Below, in pieces: positions 17,901 to 27,493 of a DNA stretch of 64,000 nucleotides; the stretch's first letter is position 1; every line of letters begins with the position of its first letter. Below the pieces are notes generated by a model. That model saw only the letters and a program-made list of their open reading frames with translations. It was not told where the DNA came from and ran no database searches. The stretch lies in assembly GCF_035916755.1 (NCBI RefSeq), contig NZ_JAYWIX010000001.1, forward strand, positions 186,001-250,000, given 5' to 3'. Source of the stretch: Rothia sp035916755 (GTDB lineage: Bacteria; Actinomycetota; Actinomycetes; Actinomycetales; Micrococcaceae). A program made the translations under genes and the position numbers.

Positions 17901-19433
17901 TTACTTGGCGTCCTGAACCGGGATAGCGCCGGTCTTCACATCGTAGTAGGTCTCCCAGAAATCAGCATTCTTAATACCGAGGGGGCGGGGGTCGAACATG
18001 GGGTCAAGACCCTGCTTCTTCTGCTGCTCGTAGTCCTTGAGTACCTGCAGGGCGGGTTTCTGGATAACCAGAATACCGACGATGTTCAGCCAGGCCATCA
18101 GACCCACACCGATGTCACCCAGGGACCAGGCGGCACCTGCGGTGCTGACGCAGCCAATAACGGTTGCGGTCAGAATCAGCAGCTGGAGCAGACGCAGCAG
18201 GGCGTTGCCCAGGGTCTTGTTCTGCAGGTTGCGGGTCAGGTAGCGAAGGTTGGTTTCTGCCATGTAGTAGTAGGCCACGATGGTTGTGAAGGCGAAGAAG
18301 CCCAGCGAAACCGCGATAAAGATGGGGCCAGCACCGGGGATGAAGGTGTCAAACGCAGCCTGGGTGAAAGCCGGGCCAACGGTGACGCCCTCGGCCAGGT
18401 TGCCCGGGCCCTCTGCTAGCACGGGGGTGTCGGCTGAGCCGCCCTCGTAGACGCGGTACATACCGGTTGAAAGAATCAGGAAGGCGGTAGCGGAGCAGAC
18501 GAAGAGGGTGTCGATGTAAACGGCCATCGCCTGTACGAAGCCCTGGGTGGCGGGGTGCTTTACCTCAGCAGCTGCAGCGGCGTGGGGGCCGGTGCCCTGG
18601 CCAGCTTCGTTGGAGTAGATGCCGCGTTTGACGCCCCACTCAACGGCGGTACCGATGATGGCACCGAAGGTTGCGTGCAGACCAAACGCTGACGAGAAGA
18701 TCAGGTTGATAACGTCGCCCAGCATGTTGATGTTGACGAAGGCTACGATCATGGCCAGCACGATGTAGATGATAGCCATGAAGGGAACCACAACAGAGGC
18801 GAAGGTTGCAATACGCTTGACGCCACCAACGACGATGAAGGCCAGCAGGATGGTGATACCGGTGGCGGTCATCCAGGGGTGAACCTCGGGGAAGGCTCCC
18901 TGCATGGAGGTTGCAATACCGTTAGCCTGAACGCCCGGCAGGAAGAAGCCGCATGCAAGGACGGTAGCAAAAGCAAAGATGGAGGCGTAGACCTTGAAGA
19001 GCCCGGAGTACTTGGTGTGGCGGTAGGCCTTTTCAAAGTAGTAGGCGGGGCCGCCACGGTACTCGCCGGTGACCTTATCGCGTTCCTTATAAATCTGGCC
19101 CAGTGTGGACTCGATGAAGGAGGTGGATGAGCCCAGGAAGGCTACAGTCCACATCCAGAAGACGGCGCCGGGACCGCCGAAGGCGATGGCGGTGGCAACG
19201 CCGGCGATGTTACCGGTGCCTACGCGGCCAGCGAGTGACATGGCAAGGGCCTGGAAGGACGAGACGCCGTCCTTAGACGACTCGCCCTTGAAGGTCGCGC
19301 GAATCATGGTGGGAATCTGGCGGATCTGGAGTAGGCGGGTGCGGATGGTGAAGTACACGCCAACAGCCAGGCAGAGATATACCAGCACGGGTGACCAGAT
19401 AATACTGTTCGCCCAGTTGATTGCTGCGGTCAT
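17901..19433 (-). CDS. Sodium:alanine symporter family (AGCS) transporter
   Basis: 510-aa, roughly 10-11 transmembrane Na+-coupled amino-acid (alanine/glycine) importer. The AGCS signature FQALAMSLAGRVGTGNIAGV near residue 60 is exact for the family, followed by FGGPGAVFWMW and GVKRGIYSNEAGQGTGPHAA. The C-terminus extends into a short hydrophilic tail, as in actinobacterial members. Divergent from dxs across a 320-base region with a CRP/GlxR-like site. Substrate (alanine, glycine or glutamine) cannot be decided from sequence. Confidence 0.93.
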   Translation of the reverse strand: MTAAINWANSIIWSPVLVYLCLAVGVYFTIRTRLLQIRQIPTMIRATFKGESSKDGVSSFQALAMSLAGRVGTGNIAGVATAIAFGGPGAVFWMWTVAFLGSSTSFIESTLGQIYKERDKVTGEYRGGPAYYFEKAYRHTKYSGLFKVYASIFAFATVLACGFFLPGVQANGIATSMQGAFPEVHPWMTATGITILLAFIVVGGVKRIATFASVVVPFMAIIYIVLAMIVAFVNINMLGDVINLIFSSAFGLHATFGAIIGTAVEWGVKRGIYSNEAGQGTGPHAAAAAEVKHPATQGFVQAMAVYIDTLFVCSATAFLILSTGMYRVYEGGSADTPVLAEGPGNLAEGVTVGPAFTQAAFDTFIPGAGPIFIAVSLGFFAFTTIVAYYYMAETNLRYLTRNLQNKTLGNALLRLLQLLILTATVIGCVSTAGAAWSLGDIGVGLMAWLNIVGILVIQKPALQVLKDYEQQKKQGLDPMFDPRPLGIKNADFWETYYDVKTGAIPVQDAK

Positions 19434-19507
19434 AGAAGAAATCCATTCGTGCGGGGCTAGTGAGGGAACTAGCCTGGTAATGATTCAGTCTCACTGTGAC
19501 CTAAATT

Positions 19508-19523
19508 TGTGTGCCAGTACACA
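19508..19523. promoter_or_regulatory. CRP/GlxR-like site in the 326-base divergent gap
   Basis: TGTGTGCCAGTACACA (minus: TGTGTACTGGCACACA) fits the TGTG-N8-CACA half-sites of actinobacterial cAMP-receptor regulators. It is 75 bases upstream of the AGCS symporter start. The rest of the 19434-19759 gap is AT-richer and holds TAGACT (about 19682), a possible -10 for dxs; I see no RNA structure. Confidence 0.35.
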
Positions 19524-19759
19524 GTATGAGCTGTTGAACACTGATACTAGCGGCTCGTATATACATTTGAAAAGCGCCACGCGTGATGAAACCTAACTGA
19601 AACACAAGCGCTACGCTACTTCCCACACTGTGAATCGCTAAACCAGCACTGAGCGGGTAAAGTTACTTAATTGCAACACACTAGACTTTTGACCGGTGAC
19701 TGCCGCCCACAGCTACAAGGACGTTGGAGCGCAGCTAGCCGGTGAACGGGGGAGTAATC

Positions 19760-21736
19760 GTGGGACTACTAGAAACTATTGGTGAGCCGAGCGACCTGAA
19801 CGCTCTGAGCTCTGAGCAGCTCACCGAGCTTGCCCAAGAGATTCGTGAGTTCCTCGTTAACAATGTCTCGCGAACCGGCGGGCACCTGGGACCCAACCTG
19901 GGTGTTGTCGAACTGACCTTAGGTATCCACCGGGTCTTCAATTCCCCCCAAGATTCCATTGTCTTTGATACCGGCCACCAGTCCTACGTTCATAAGCTGG
20001 TGACTGGCCGCCAGAATTTTGAAACCCTGCGCCAAAAGGGCGGTATTGCAGGTTACCCTGAGCGCGCAGAATCTGACCACGATATCGTTGAGTCCTCGCA
20101 CGCGTCCTCATCTCTTTCATGGGCAGACGGTATATCCCGCGCCTACCAGCTCACCGGTCAGGACAACCGCTACACCGTAGCCGTCATTGGCGACGGTGCA
20201 CTCACCGGCGGTATGGCCTGGGAAGCGGTCAACAACATCGCAGCGGATAAAAACCGCAAGGTCGTCATCGTCGTCAACGACAACGGCCGCTCCTACGCCC
20301 CCACCGTTGGCGGCTTTGCCAACCAGCTGGCTGCCCTGCAGCACGAACTGCAGAACCGTCTCGATAAGGTGCGTCTAGATTCCCGTTACGAGCGCACCTT
20401 GGCAGCTGCCCGCACAAAGCTTCAAAAGGGCGGCTCGGTAGGCCAGATGATTTACCGCGGCCTGCACGGCATGAAGGCCGGCATCAAGGACGTCATGGTG
20501 CCCGGCGGTATCTTCGAAGATCTCGGCATGAAGTACGTGGGCCCTATCGACGGGCACGACCTCGAAGCCGTAGAAACGGCCCTGGAATCCGCTAAAAACT
20601 TTGGCGGGCCCGTCATCGTGCACGCCATCACCGAAAAGGGGCACGGCTACGCGCCGGCCGTCAGCGATAAGGACGACATGTTCCACGCCGTCGGCGTCAT
20701 CGACCCCGACACCGGCGAGGCCCTGGCGAAGTCGTTCGGAAAATCCTGGACCAGCGTCTTTGCCCAAGAAATCAAAGACATCGCCGATGAACGCGACGAC
20801 ATCGTCGGTGTCACCGGCGCTATGCTCATTCCCGTCGGCCTCAAGCCTATGGCTGCTGCCCACCCCGACCGCGTCATCGATGTGGGTATCGCCGAACAGC
20901 ACGCTATCGCTATGAGTGCGGGCCTGGCCTACGGCGGCCAGCACCCCGTGATCGCCCTCTACGCGACCTTCCTCAACCGCGGCTTCGACCAGCTGCTCAT
21001 GGACGTCGCCCTGCACAAGGCCGGCGTAACCATCGTGCTGGACCGATCCGGCGTCACCGGCCCCGACGGAGCCTCCCACCACGGCATGTGGGATTTGGCC
21101 CTGCTGCAGTTCATCCCCGGCCTGCACCTAGCAGCACCCCGCGACGCTGTGACCCTGCGCGAAGAACTCCGCGAAGCTGTCGCCATCGAGGACGCCCCCA
21201 CAGTGGTGCGCTACCCCAAGGGCTCAGTGGGCGCCGACATCCCCGCCCTTGAGCGCCTGGCAGACGGCACGGACGTCCTTGCCCTCCACGGCGAACCCAA
21301 CCCCGAAAGCGGCCAGCGCGACGTGCTCATCATCGGAGTCGGTGCCTTTGCCCGTCTCGCTCTCGATACTGCAGACCTACTCGCCGAGCAGGGCGTGAGC
21401 GTAACCGTCATCGACCCCCGCTGGGTCATGCCCGTACCCGCCAGCGTAGTAACCCTCGCCGGTGAACACCGCATCGTCGTTTCCATGGAGGACGGCGTGC
21501 GGGCAGGCGGCGTAGGATCCCGCATCCGTCAAGAAATGCGAGCAGCCGGAATCGATACCGCCCTCAACGAACTGGGCTTGCCCGCCGAATTCATCAAGCA
21601 CGCCGAACGCGGTGAAATCCTCGAAGAAGTCGGGCTTACCCCCCAGAAAATTAGCGCCGATATTCTCGCACATCTCGCCGGTAACATGGTGCCCTTCGCC
21701 CGCACCGAAGGGGAGAAGCCGAAGCACACTAGCTAA
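19760..21736 (+). CDS. dxs: 1-deoxy-D-xylulose-5-phosphate synthase
   Basis: Thiamine-diphosphate enzyme starting the non-mevalonate isoprenoid pathway from pyruvate and glyceraldehyde 3-phosphate. About 658 aa. The cofactor-binding GDGALTGGMAWEAVNN and the transketolase-type DRSGVTGPDGASHHGMWDLA are present, with the GHLGPNLGVVELT N-terminus. GTG 19760 is chosen because GGGGGAG lies just before it; an earlier in-frame GTG at 19742 has none. The downstream gap holds the long hairpin element at 21770-22061. Confidence 0.96.
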   Translation: MGLLETIGEPSDLNALSSEQLTELAQEIREFLVNNVSRTGGHLGPNLGVVELTLGIHRVFNSPQDSIVFDTGHQSYVHKLVTGRQNFETLRQKGGIAGYPERAESDHDIVESSHASSSLSWADGISRAYQLTGQDNRYTVAVIGDGALTGGMAWEAVNNIAADKNRKVVIVVNDNGRSYAPTVGGFANQLAALQHELQNRLDKVRLDSRYERTLAAARTKLQKGGSVGQMIYRGLHGMKAGIKDVMVPGGIFEDLGMKYVGPIDGHDLEAVETALESAKNFGGPVIVHAITEKGHGYAPAVSDKDDMFHAVGVIDPDTGEALAKSFGKSWTSVFAQEIKDIADERDDIVGVTGAMLIPVGLKPMAAAHPDRVIDVGIAEQHAIAMSAGLAYGGQHPVIALYATFLNRGFDQLLMDVALHKAGVTIVLDRSGVTGPDGASHHGMWDLALLQFIPGLHLAAPRDAVTLREELREAVAIEDAPTVVRYPKGSVGADIPALERLADGTDVLALHGEPNPESGQRDVLIIGVGAFARLALDTADLLAEQGVSVTVIDPRWVMPVPASVVTLAGEHRIVVSMEDGVRAGGVGSRIRQEMRAAGIDTALNELGLPAEFIKHAERGEILEEVGLTPQKISADILAHLAGNMVPFARTEGEKPKHTS

Positions 21737-21769
21737 GTGATGGTTAAGGGTGGGGGGACTTCTTTAAAA

Positions 21770-22061
21770 GGGGATGAAGTAGACTCGCAGCGAAGCTGCT
21801 GGCTCGATGGAGTGGGCGGATGAGCACCAGCTTCCGCCCACAGGCGACAAAGAAACTGGTGCGAATCATCTGAGCGAAGCGAAGATGCAGCACACAAGAG
21901 CGAACGGAATCCGCCGCAAGGCGGGGCGTGAATCGCTGGTGATGAGCACCGAGATTCCGAGCGCGCGAGGAAAATAAATCTCGGTGCGAATCTGGCGAGC
22001 TTGCGAGCCAGTTAGCGAACCAGCAAGAGGGTAGGCAGCGAACGCGAGTCTACTTCACCCC
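21770..22061. repeat. Composite hairpin element (mosaic palindrome family, copy B)
   Basis: Outer arms GGGGaTGAAGTAGACTCGC (21770-21788) and GCGAGTCTACTTCACCCC (22044-22061) are complementary with one bulged base. Inside are several blocks found elsewhere: AGCGAAGCTGCTGGCTCG (complement in copies D and E), ATTCCGAGCGCGCGAGGAAA at about 21954 (also at about 50818 in copy D), and a stretch at about 21890-21940 whose complement matches 50875-50922. It fills almost all of the 346-base gap between the convergent dxs and Rieske genes. Confidence 0.85.
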
Positions 22062-22082
22062 CCCCCCAAAAAAACTCTTAGC

Positions 22083-22580
22083 TTAGGAAACCCAGATCCT
22101 GCCGTCCTTGACCTCCACCGTGAACTCGGGCAGGGCGGTTTCTGCTGGGCCTCCTTGAACCGACCCGTCCTCCAGCGAGAATACTGAGGCGTGGCAGGGG
22201 CAGGTCATGGTCTTTTCCTTCTGTGCGTTCAGCTGGCAGCCCTGGTGGGTGCACACCGAGGAGAAAGCGTGGAAGGTGCCTTCGGTCGGCTGGGTAATCA
22301 TGACGGTTACCCCGTCGTTGTTGGCCTGGATGACGCCACCTACGGGAACGTCCTCAACCGCGGCCATGTCGGTGGCCTGCGCCGGGCGGCCGTCGCTGGC
22401 GGTCAGGCTCTCAGACTCGTCAGAAGAACCGCAGGCAGTCAGCAGCGCGGCACCGGCGGCCAGACCCGCAGTTCCCGCTACCGCCTGGCGGCGGGTGAGC
22501 CCGCGCCCACCGACCTCGGCCTGCTCAGCGGGGGTGGGGGCATCCTTGTTTTCCTTCTGACAACCACAGGTCGTGCACAT
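22083..22580 (-). CDS. Tat-exported Rieske [2Fe-2S] lipoprotein-like protein
   Basis: 165 aa. Residues 27-50 form a twin-arginine signal (LTRRQAVAGTAGLAAGAALL) ending in LLTAC, a lipobox. The mature part carries the Rieske cluster motifs CTHQGC and CPCHAS (two Cys plus two His). Such proteins occur in Actinobacteria as small electron-transfer proteins outside the bc complex; the partner is unknown. The N-terminus MCTTCGCQ is Cys-rich and odd for a signal peptide, and may be a separate metal site or a wrong start. Confidence 0.88.
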   Translation of the reverse strand: MCTTCGCQKENKDAPTPAEQAEVGGRGLTRRQAVAGTAGLAAGAALLTACGSSDESESLTASDGRPAQATDMAAVEDVPVGGVIQANNDGVTVMITQPTEGTFHAFSSVCTHQGCQLNAQKEKTMTCPCHASVFSLEDGSVQGGPAETALPEFTVEVKDGRIWVS

Positions 22581-22589
22581 AGTTGAACC

Positions 22590-23861
22590 TTACTTTGTAG
22601 ATGAATGTCTAACCCGGGCAAAAATATCAGCCAGGTCAGGGGCTATAAGTTCAATCTGCCACTGGCGTGCCCCAAGTTCAAGCAGGGCTACCCTAAGTTC
22701 CTCAGCGGACGACCCGGCAGGCGGGTCCCAGCACAGGCGGCGCAGCACATCGGGGGCAAGGACGTTCTCCTGCGGCATGTTCATGCGCTCGCCTGCAGCG
22801 AGCACCGCAGGCTTTGCCTCAGCAATGAGCTGGGCAGATTCAGGACGCTTGACCTCCCAGGCTTTCAGCGGTGGGGGACCGGACGCCGGGGTCGTGAAGG
22901 GGACGGGCTCCGCCTCCTTCTTCGCGTCCGCTAGGGCCTTCAGCCAGCGCGGCGCCTCCCGCTTGAGAGCACGGGTTTGAAAGCCGGGAATCTGCAAAAT
23001 AGCCGGGACGGTGCGCGGCATCAGCCGGGCGGCAGTAATCAAGGACGCGTCGGGTAGCAGGCGCTTGGGGGCAACATCCTTCTTCTGTGCCAGGTGTTCA
23101 CGCTCGTACCAGAGGTTCCGCAGGGCGGTGAGCTGGCGGCGGGTCTTCAAATCGCGAATGCCCTTGGTCTTGCGCCAGGGGTCGGGCTTCTCTTCACGCT
23201 CAGGGTGCTCGCACACGTAGCGGAACTCCTCAAGCGCGTAGGCCAGCTTGCCTTGGGCCCGCAGCTCATCTTCCACCGCATCGCGCAGATCAAGCAGAAT
23301 ATCAACGTCCAAAGCGGCATAGTTCAGCCAGGCGGCGGGGAGCGGGCGGTGGGACCAGTCCACGGCAGAGTGCTCCTTGGCCAGCTTGTAGCCCAACAGG
23401 TTCTCTACCATGTACCCCAGCCCGACGCGCTCAAACCCGGCCAGGCGTCCGCCCAGCTCGGTATCAAAGAGGGCATCGGGGTACATGCCAATCTCCGCCA
23501 AACAGGGCAAATCCTGGGTCGCGGCATGCAAGACCCACTCAGCCCCGGCCAGGGCGTCATTAATCAGGGTGAGGTCGTCAAAACTCTCGGGGTCAATCAG
23601 AATCACCCCGGAATTACCGCGCTTGAGCTGCACCAAAAAAGCTCGCTGACCATAGCGAATTCCAGAAGCTCGCTCGGTATCAACAGCAACCGGGCCGCTC
23701 TCGGCCGCCAAAATATCGGCAACGCGGTGCAGGCCGCGTTCGGTGTTAATGACGCTCGGCGTGCCTCCCTCAGGCTCGTCGAGATACACCACCTCGGGGA
23801 TACTAATCCCCTCAGGTAAATCAAACTGAGAACCTGTTCCCCCTACAGGTTGCGCCACCAT
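22590..23861 (-). CDS. rnd: Ribonuclease D (DEDD exonuclease with HRDC domain)
   Basis: 3'-5' exoribonuclease, 423 aa. The DEDD exonuclease motif starts with VAVDTERASGIRYGQRAFL (Asp/Glu pair), Asp-containing HAATQDLPCL and the third Exo motif LNYAALDVDILLDL. A HRDC nucleic-acid-binding region follows (about residues 225-310: RRQLTALRNLWYEREHLA). It starts just upstream of the Rieske gene with 9 bases between, so the two may be cotranscribed. Confidence 0.9.
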   Translation of the reverse strand: MVAQPVGGTGSQFDLPEGISIPEVVYLDEPEGGTPSVINTERGLHRVADILAAESGPVAVDTERASGIRYGQRAFLVQLKRGNSGVILIDPESFDDLTLINDALAGAEWVLHAATQDLPCLAEIGMYPDALFDTELGGRLAGFERVGLGYMVENLLGYKLAKEHSAVDWSHRPLPAAWLNYAALDVDILLDLRDAVEDELRAQGKLAYALEEFRYVCEHPEREEKPDPWRKTKGIRDLKTRRQLTALRNLWYEREHLAQKKDVAPKRLLPDASLITAARLMPRTVPAILQIPGFQTRALKREAPRWLKALADAKKEAEPVPFTTPASGPPPLKAWEVKRPESAQLIAEAKPAVLAAGERMNMPQENVLAPDVLRRLCWDPPAGSSAEELRVALLELGARQWQIELIAPDLADIFARVRHSSTK

Positions 23862-23933
23862 AAAACTCCCTCCCGGTGGAAAACTACCTCCCTATTATGC
23901 CAGCTTTACCCCGCTGGCTGGGGCCAGTGAACC

Positions 23934-24356
23934 CTAACCTTCGACCGGCTTCTCGTGCAGCGTCAGGCTAATTGAGTTGATGCAGTAGCGCAGGTCGGTG
24001 GGGGTATCGTAGCCCTCACCCTCAAATACGTGGCCCAGGTGGGAGTCGCAGGCGGCACAGCGCACCTCAACGCGCACCATGCCTAAAGAGCGGTCCTCGA
24101 TGTAGCGCACCCGGTCAGCAGCGAGCGGCTCAAAGAAAGAGGGCCAGCCGCAGTGGCTCTCAAACTTCTCGGTCGACCGGAACAGCTCGGTACCGCAGGC
24201 CCTACAGGCGTAGACGCCCTCGGTGGTGGTGTCCCAATACTTACCGGTAAAAGCTCGCTCCGTACCGCCTTGGCGCAGCACCGCGTACTCATCGGGGTTC
24301 AGAACTTCCTTCCAGTTCTTGGCAATGGCACCAAGGCCGGGCAGAGAATCACTCAT
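23934..24356 (-). CDS. msrB: Peptide-methionine (R)-S-oxide reductase
   Basis: Repairs methionine-R-sulfoxide, 140 aa. Zinc-binding CxxC pairs are YACRACGTEL and RCAACDSHLGHVF, with FESHCGWPSFFEPL. The resolving region near the C-terminus reads RYCINSISLTL, with the catalytic Cys in RYCINS. ATG 24356 is chosen over an upstream in-frame start because the family begins at MSDSL-like sequence. Neighbour of rnd, same strand, separated by about 72 bases. Confidence 0.94.
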   Translation of the reverse strand: MSDSLPGLGAIAKNWKEVLNPDEYAVLRQGGTERAFTGKYWDTTTEGVYACRACGTELFRSTEKFESHCGWPSFFEPLAADRVRYIEDRSLGMVRVEVRCAACDSHLGHVFEGEGYDTPTDLRYCINSISLTLHEKPVEG

Positions 24357-24439
24357 GGCTTGCTCGCTTTCATCACGGCGGTATCTGTGCACCAGTATAA
24401 GCGGGCGCAGCGGGCTCTTATTCCCGTAAACTGGACATT

Positions 24440-25768
24440 ATGGCTACTGAGCACGCACACCCAACACCCGCCCGCACCCTCACCCTAGCTACCGTAGCGG
24501 GGGTTGCCGGGGCCGCCGGAGCGACCCTGGCCTGCGCCGCTGCCCTGGGCACCGCAGGAATCGCCACCCATTTCGCCCGCAAAATCGTGGTTCCTCCTAA
24601 AGCGCCGGTTGAGGACGTCCGCGTGCACTCCCTGGGCTACAGCAGCGCCGATATCGCCGAGGGGCAGCAGCCTACCAGCATCCGTATAGATGCCACCGAA
24701 CGTACCCTGGCACCGGGGCACTACGGCTTCTACTTCTCGGGCGGGGCGGGCTTTGCCCTGCTGGGGGAGCTGACCTCCTACCTGCCGGGGGATAGGACCG
24801 TGGTGCGGAGCATCGAAAAAATTTACCGGGGCACAATGGCAGATATAAAGCGCGGACGCCTGACCGGGGTCGTTGCCACCGACCCCGCTATGGCCGGCTA
24901 TCGGGCTGAAGATATTGAACTGTCCCTGCCGGTAGGCCCCGCCCCTGCATGGGTCGTACACCCCGGGGCGGCACTGGGCGAGCAAATAACGGAAGGCCAA
25001 GCAACTGGCGAATCCGGTACCCCTGAACCGAGCGACACCTGGGCCATCATGGTGCACGGCATGGGCGCAACCCGCGCCGAAACCCTGCGCGCCCTCGACG
25101 CCACCCAGGCCCTGGGCCTCACCAGCCTGCACATGAGCTACCGCAACGACCGCGAAGCACCCGCCAGCGAAGACGGCCGCTACGGTCTGGGCTTCACCGA
25201 ATGGCGGGACGTCGAAGTTGCCATCGACTATGCCCTGGCCCACGGCGCTCGCAGCGTAGTGCTCTTTGGGTGGTCTATGGGCGGGTCAATCTGCATGCAG
25301 ACCGCCGACCTGGCCCGTAACCGCCGGGCTATTCAAGCCCTGGTGCTGGACGGCCCTGCCCTGGACTGGCTTGAGCTCATCCAGTACCACACGCACCTGA
25401 ACAAGATCCCGCTGCGCATCGGTCAGCTGGGTGTACAGATGATCACCCACCCCGCCCTCAGCACCCTCACCGGGCTGAAAGAACCCATCAGCCTGCAACA
25501 GATTTCCTGGCCCCACCGGACAAGCGACATTACCGTGCCCACCCTGATCATGCACTCGGTCGATGACACTTATGTGCCCTACCAGCCCTCACAGGCTCTG
25601 GCAGAGCTATCGCCCCTAGTGGACTTTGTACCCTTCGAAAAGGCCCCTCACACCAGGGAATGGAACGTAGACCCGCAGCTCTGGTTCGACACCGTCACCG
25701 GCTGGCTAAGCAGCCGCAATATCGGCGTAGGCCCCCTGTGTCAGCGCAACCAGGTCATCGGCAGCTAG
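24440..25768 (+). CDS. Membrane-anchored alpha/beta hydrolase
   Basis: 442 aa. A hydrophobic N-terminal segment (residues 15-45) suggests a membrane anchor. The hydrolase core has an oxyanion-loop region MVHGMGATRAETLR and the nucleophile elbow GWSMGGS near residue 278. VPTLIMHSVDDTYVPY carries the acid residue and PHTREW the terminal His. This fits a serine hydrolase of the BAAT/esterase class; substrate unknown. Its last 63 bases overlap the convergent YbaK-type deacylase gene. Confidence 0.8.
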   Translation: MATEHAHPTPARTLTLATVAGVAGAAGATLACAAALGTAGIATHFARKIVVPPKAPVEDVRVHSLGYSSADIAEGQQPTSIRIDATERTLAPGHYGFYFSGGAGFALLGELTSYLPGDRTVVRSIEKIYRGTMADIKRGRLTGVVATDPAMAGYRAEDIELSLPVGPAPAWVVHPGAALGEQITEGQATGESGTPEPSDTWAIMVHGMGATRAETLRALDATQALGLTSLHMSYRNDREAPASEDGRYGLGFTEWRDVEVAIDYALAHGARSVVLFGWSMGGSICMQTADLARNRRAIQALVLDGPALDWLELIQYHTHLNKIPLRIGQLGVQMITHPALSTLTGLKEPISLQQISWPHRTSDITVPTLIMHSVDDTYVPYQPSQALAELSPLVDFVPFEKAPHTREWNVDPQLWFDTVTGWLSSRNIGVGPLCQRNQVIGS

Positions 25769-26224
25769 CTCCACATCCAGGCCGCGGCGCCCTCCCGACA
25801 CCAAAATCGTGTCAAAAAGCTGGGCGGTTTCGTCCACCAGGGTAGGGTGAGCCGTCTTCTGCCCCAGGGGAGAAATACCGCCCACCACATACCCGGTGCG
25901 CTTCTCCGCCACATCGGGGGCAGCCATCTTCGCAGACTTCCAACCCAGCGCAGCCGCAGCGGCCTTCACGTTCAGCTTGCCACCCACCGGCACCACGCAG
26001 ACCGCAAAATCCTTCTCGTGGGTAATCATCAGGGTCTTAAAAACCTGCTCGGGGGAGCGGCCCAGCTTTTCAGCAGCCTCCAGGCCAAAGTTGGTTTCAC
26101 CGTCCACATGCTCATACTCACGCACCTCAAAAGCGGTACCGGTCTGCTGCAACAGAGCCAGAGCAGCCGTAGCCGCCCCCTTCTTCTTCGCCTTCGCCAC
26201 CGTTTCTCTATCCCTTTCACTCAC
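25706..26224 (-). CDS. ybaK: YbaK-type Cys-tRNA(Pro)/Cys-tRNA(Cys) deacylase
   Basis: Trans-editing hydrolase that clears misacylated tRNA (Cys on tRNA-Pro). The 172-aa protein shows the ybaK core: GRSPEQVFKTLMI, VPVGGKLNVKAAA (with the essential Lys), GYVVGGISPLGQK and ILVSGGRRGLDVELAADDL. Start GTG 26224 is tentative; a GTG at 26197 is also possible. Its end overlaps the hydrolase gene 24440-25768 in a convergent arrangement. Confidence 0.9.
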   Translation of the reverse strand: MSERDRETVAKAKKKGAATAALALLQQTGTAFEVREYEHVDGETNFGLEAAEKLGRSPEQVFKTLMITHEKDFAVCVVPVGGKLNVKAAAAALGWKSAKMAAPDVAEKRTGYVVGGISPLGQKTAHPTLVDETAQLFDTILVSGGRRGLDVELAADDLVALTQGAYADIAAA

Positions 26225-26434
26225 GTCAATAGGTATGCACCTACCAGCCTAAAACGAGAAGCCGCCCACCGGCGTCCGCCCAGAGCCTGACCAGCAAATC
26301 TGTGAACAAGCCAACCGGCTTAGAGTCAACCCCGCACTAACCCCACCGCAACATTGGGCAACCTGCCCACCAGCTACTAGACTGTGGGTGTACGAATCAC
26401 CAGCGCACCGTCGCGCCCAAGGGAAAGACCACAC

Positions 26435-27493
26435 GTGGCAACCTACACCCACCTCACCGACCGCACCCCCCACGTATCAGCCGACGAACTCCTCTCAGGG
26501 TTCAGGCCCTCAGAACGCTTCGGTGAAGTGTCTTTCAATACCTACCGTCCCGACCCCGCCCAGCCCTCCCAGCAGGCAGCAGTCGATGCCCTGCGCGCCT
26601 TCGGCGAAACCATCAACCGCGGCGGATCAACCAGCGGGGGCGGCTTCTTTGGCAAACTCTTCGGCGGCGGCAAGAAGAAGGACGACACCAAGGCCGGTCT
26701 CTACCTCGACGGCGGCTTCGGCGTGGGTAAAACCCACCTGCTCGCCTCCCTCTGGCACATGGTAGAAGGGCCCAAAGCCTTCGGTACCTTCGTCGAATAC
26801 ACCAACCTGGTCGGCGCCCTGACCTTCCGCAAAACCGTCGAAGCTCTCTCTAACTACAAGCTGGTCTGCATCGACGAATTCGAACTCGATGACCCCGGCG
26901 ACACCGTGCTCATGTCCCGTCTCATGCGCGAACTCGCCGAAGCAGGCGTCAAACTCGTCGCCACCTCCAACACCCTGCCCGGCGCCCTCGGCGAAGGTCG
27001 CTTCGCCGCAGCCGACTTCAAACGCGAAATCCAGGTACTCGCCGACCAGTTCGACGTGCTGCGCGTCGACGGTGAAGACTTCCGCCACCGCGGCCTACCC
27101 GCCGCCCCCGCACCCGTCGCAGATGCTGATTTCGATTCCCTGGTCGATAGTCGTTTCGACGGGCTTGGCACCGTCGCTATCGACGACTTCGAAGCCCTCA
27201 TCGACCACCTCTCCCGCGTGCACCCCTCCCGCTACCGCCAATTCATCGACGGCCTCGACGCCATCGCCTGGCGCAACGTCACCACCATCACCCAACAAGC
27301 AGTCGCCCTGCGCTTCGTCGTCCTCGCCGACCGCCTCTACGACAAAGACCTCCCCATCATCGCCTCCGGCGTACCCTTCGACCGGGTCTTCACAGAAGAA
27401 ATGATGACCGGCGGATACCAGAAAAAGTACTTCCGTGCGGTTTCACGCCTCACAGCCCTGGCGCGTGAGGGGATGTTGGACGATAAGGCCTAG
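26435..27493 (+). CDS. zapE: ZapE/AFG1-like ATPase
   Basis: P-loop ATPase of the AFG1/ZapE family, about 352 aa, associated with cell division or membrane protein quality control in other bacteria. Walker A is LDGGFGVGKTHLLASLWH; Walker B LVCIDEFELDDPGDT; sensor region VATSNTLP. There is a Gly/Lys-rich insertion GGSTSGGGFFGKLFGGGKKK before the P-loop. GTG 26435 is preceded by GGGAAAG. An in-frame earlier ATG at 26384 overlaps a TAGACT -10-like box and was rejected. Overlaps the convergent GNAT gene by 4 bases. Confidence 0.88.
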   Translation: MATYTHLTDRTPHVSADELLSGFRPSERFGEVSFNTYRPDPAQPSQQAAVDALRAFGETINRGGSTSGGGFFGKLFGGGKKKDDTKAGLYLDGGFGVGKTHLLASLWHMVEGPKAFGTFVEYTNLVGALTFRKTVEALSNYKLVCIDEFELDDPGDTVLMSRLMRELAEAGVKLVATSNTLPGALGEGRFAAADFKREIQVLADQFDVLRVDGEDFRHRGLPAAPAPVADADFDSLVDSRFDGLGTVAIDDFEALIDHLSRVHPSRYRQFIDGLDAIAWRNVTTITQQAVALRFVVLADRLYDKDLPIIASGVPFDRVFTEEMMTGGYQKKYFRAVSRLTALAREGMLDDKA

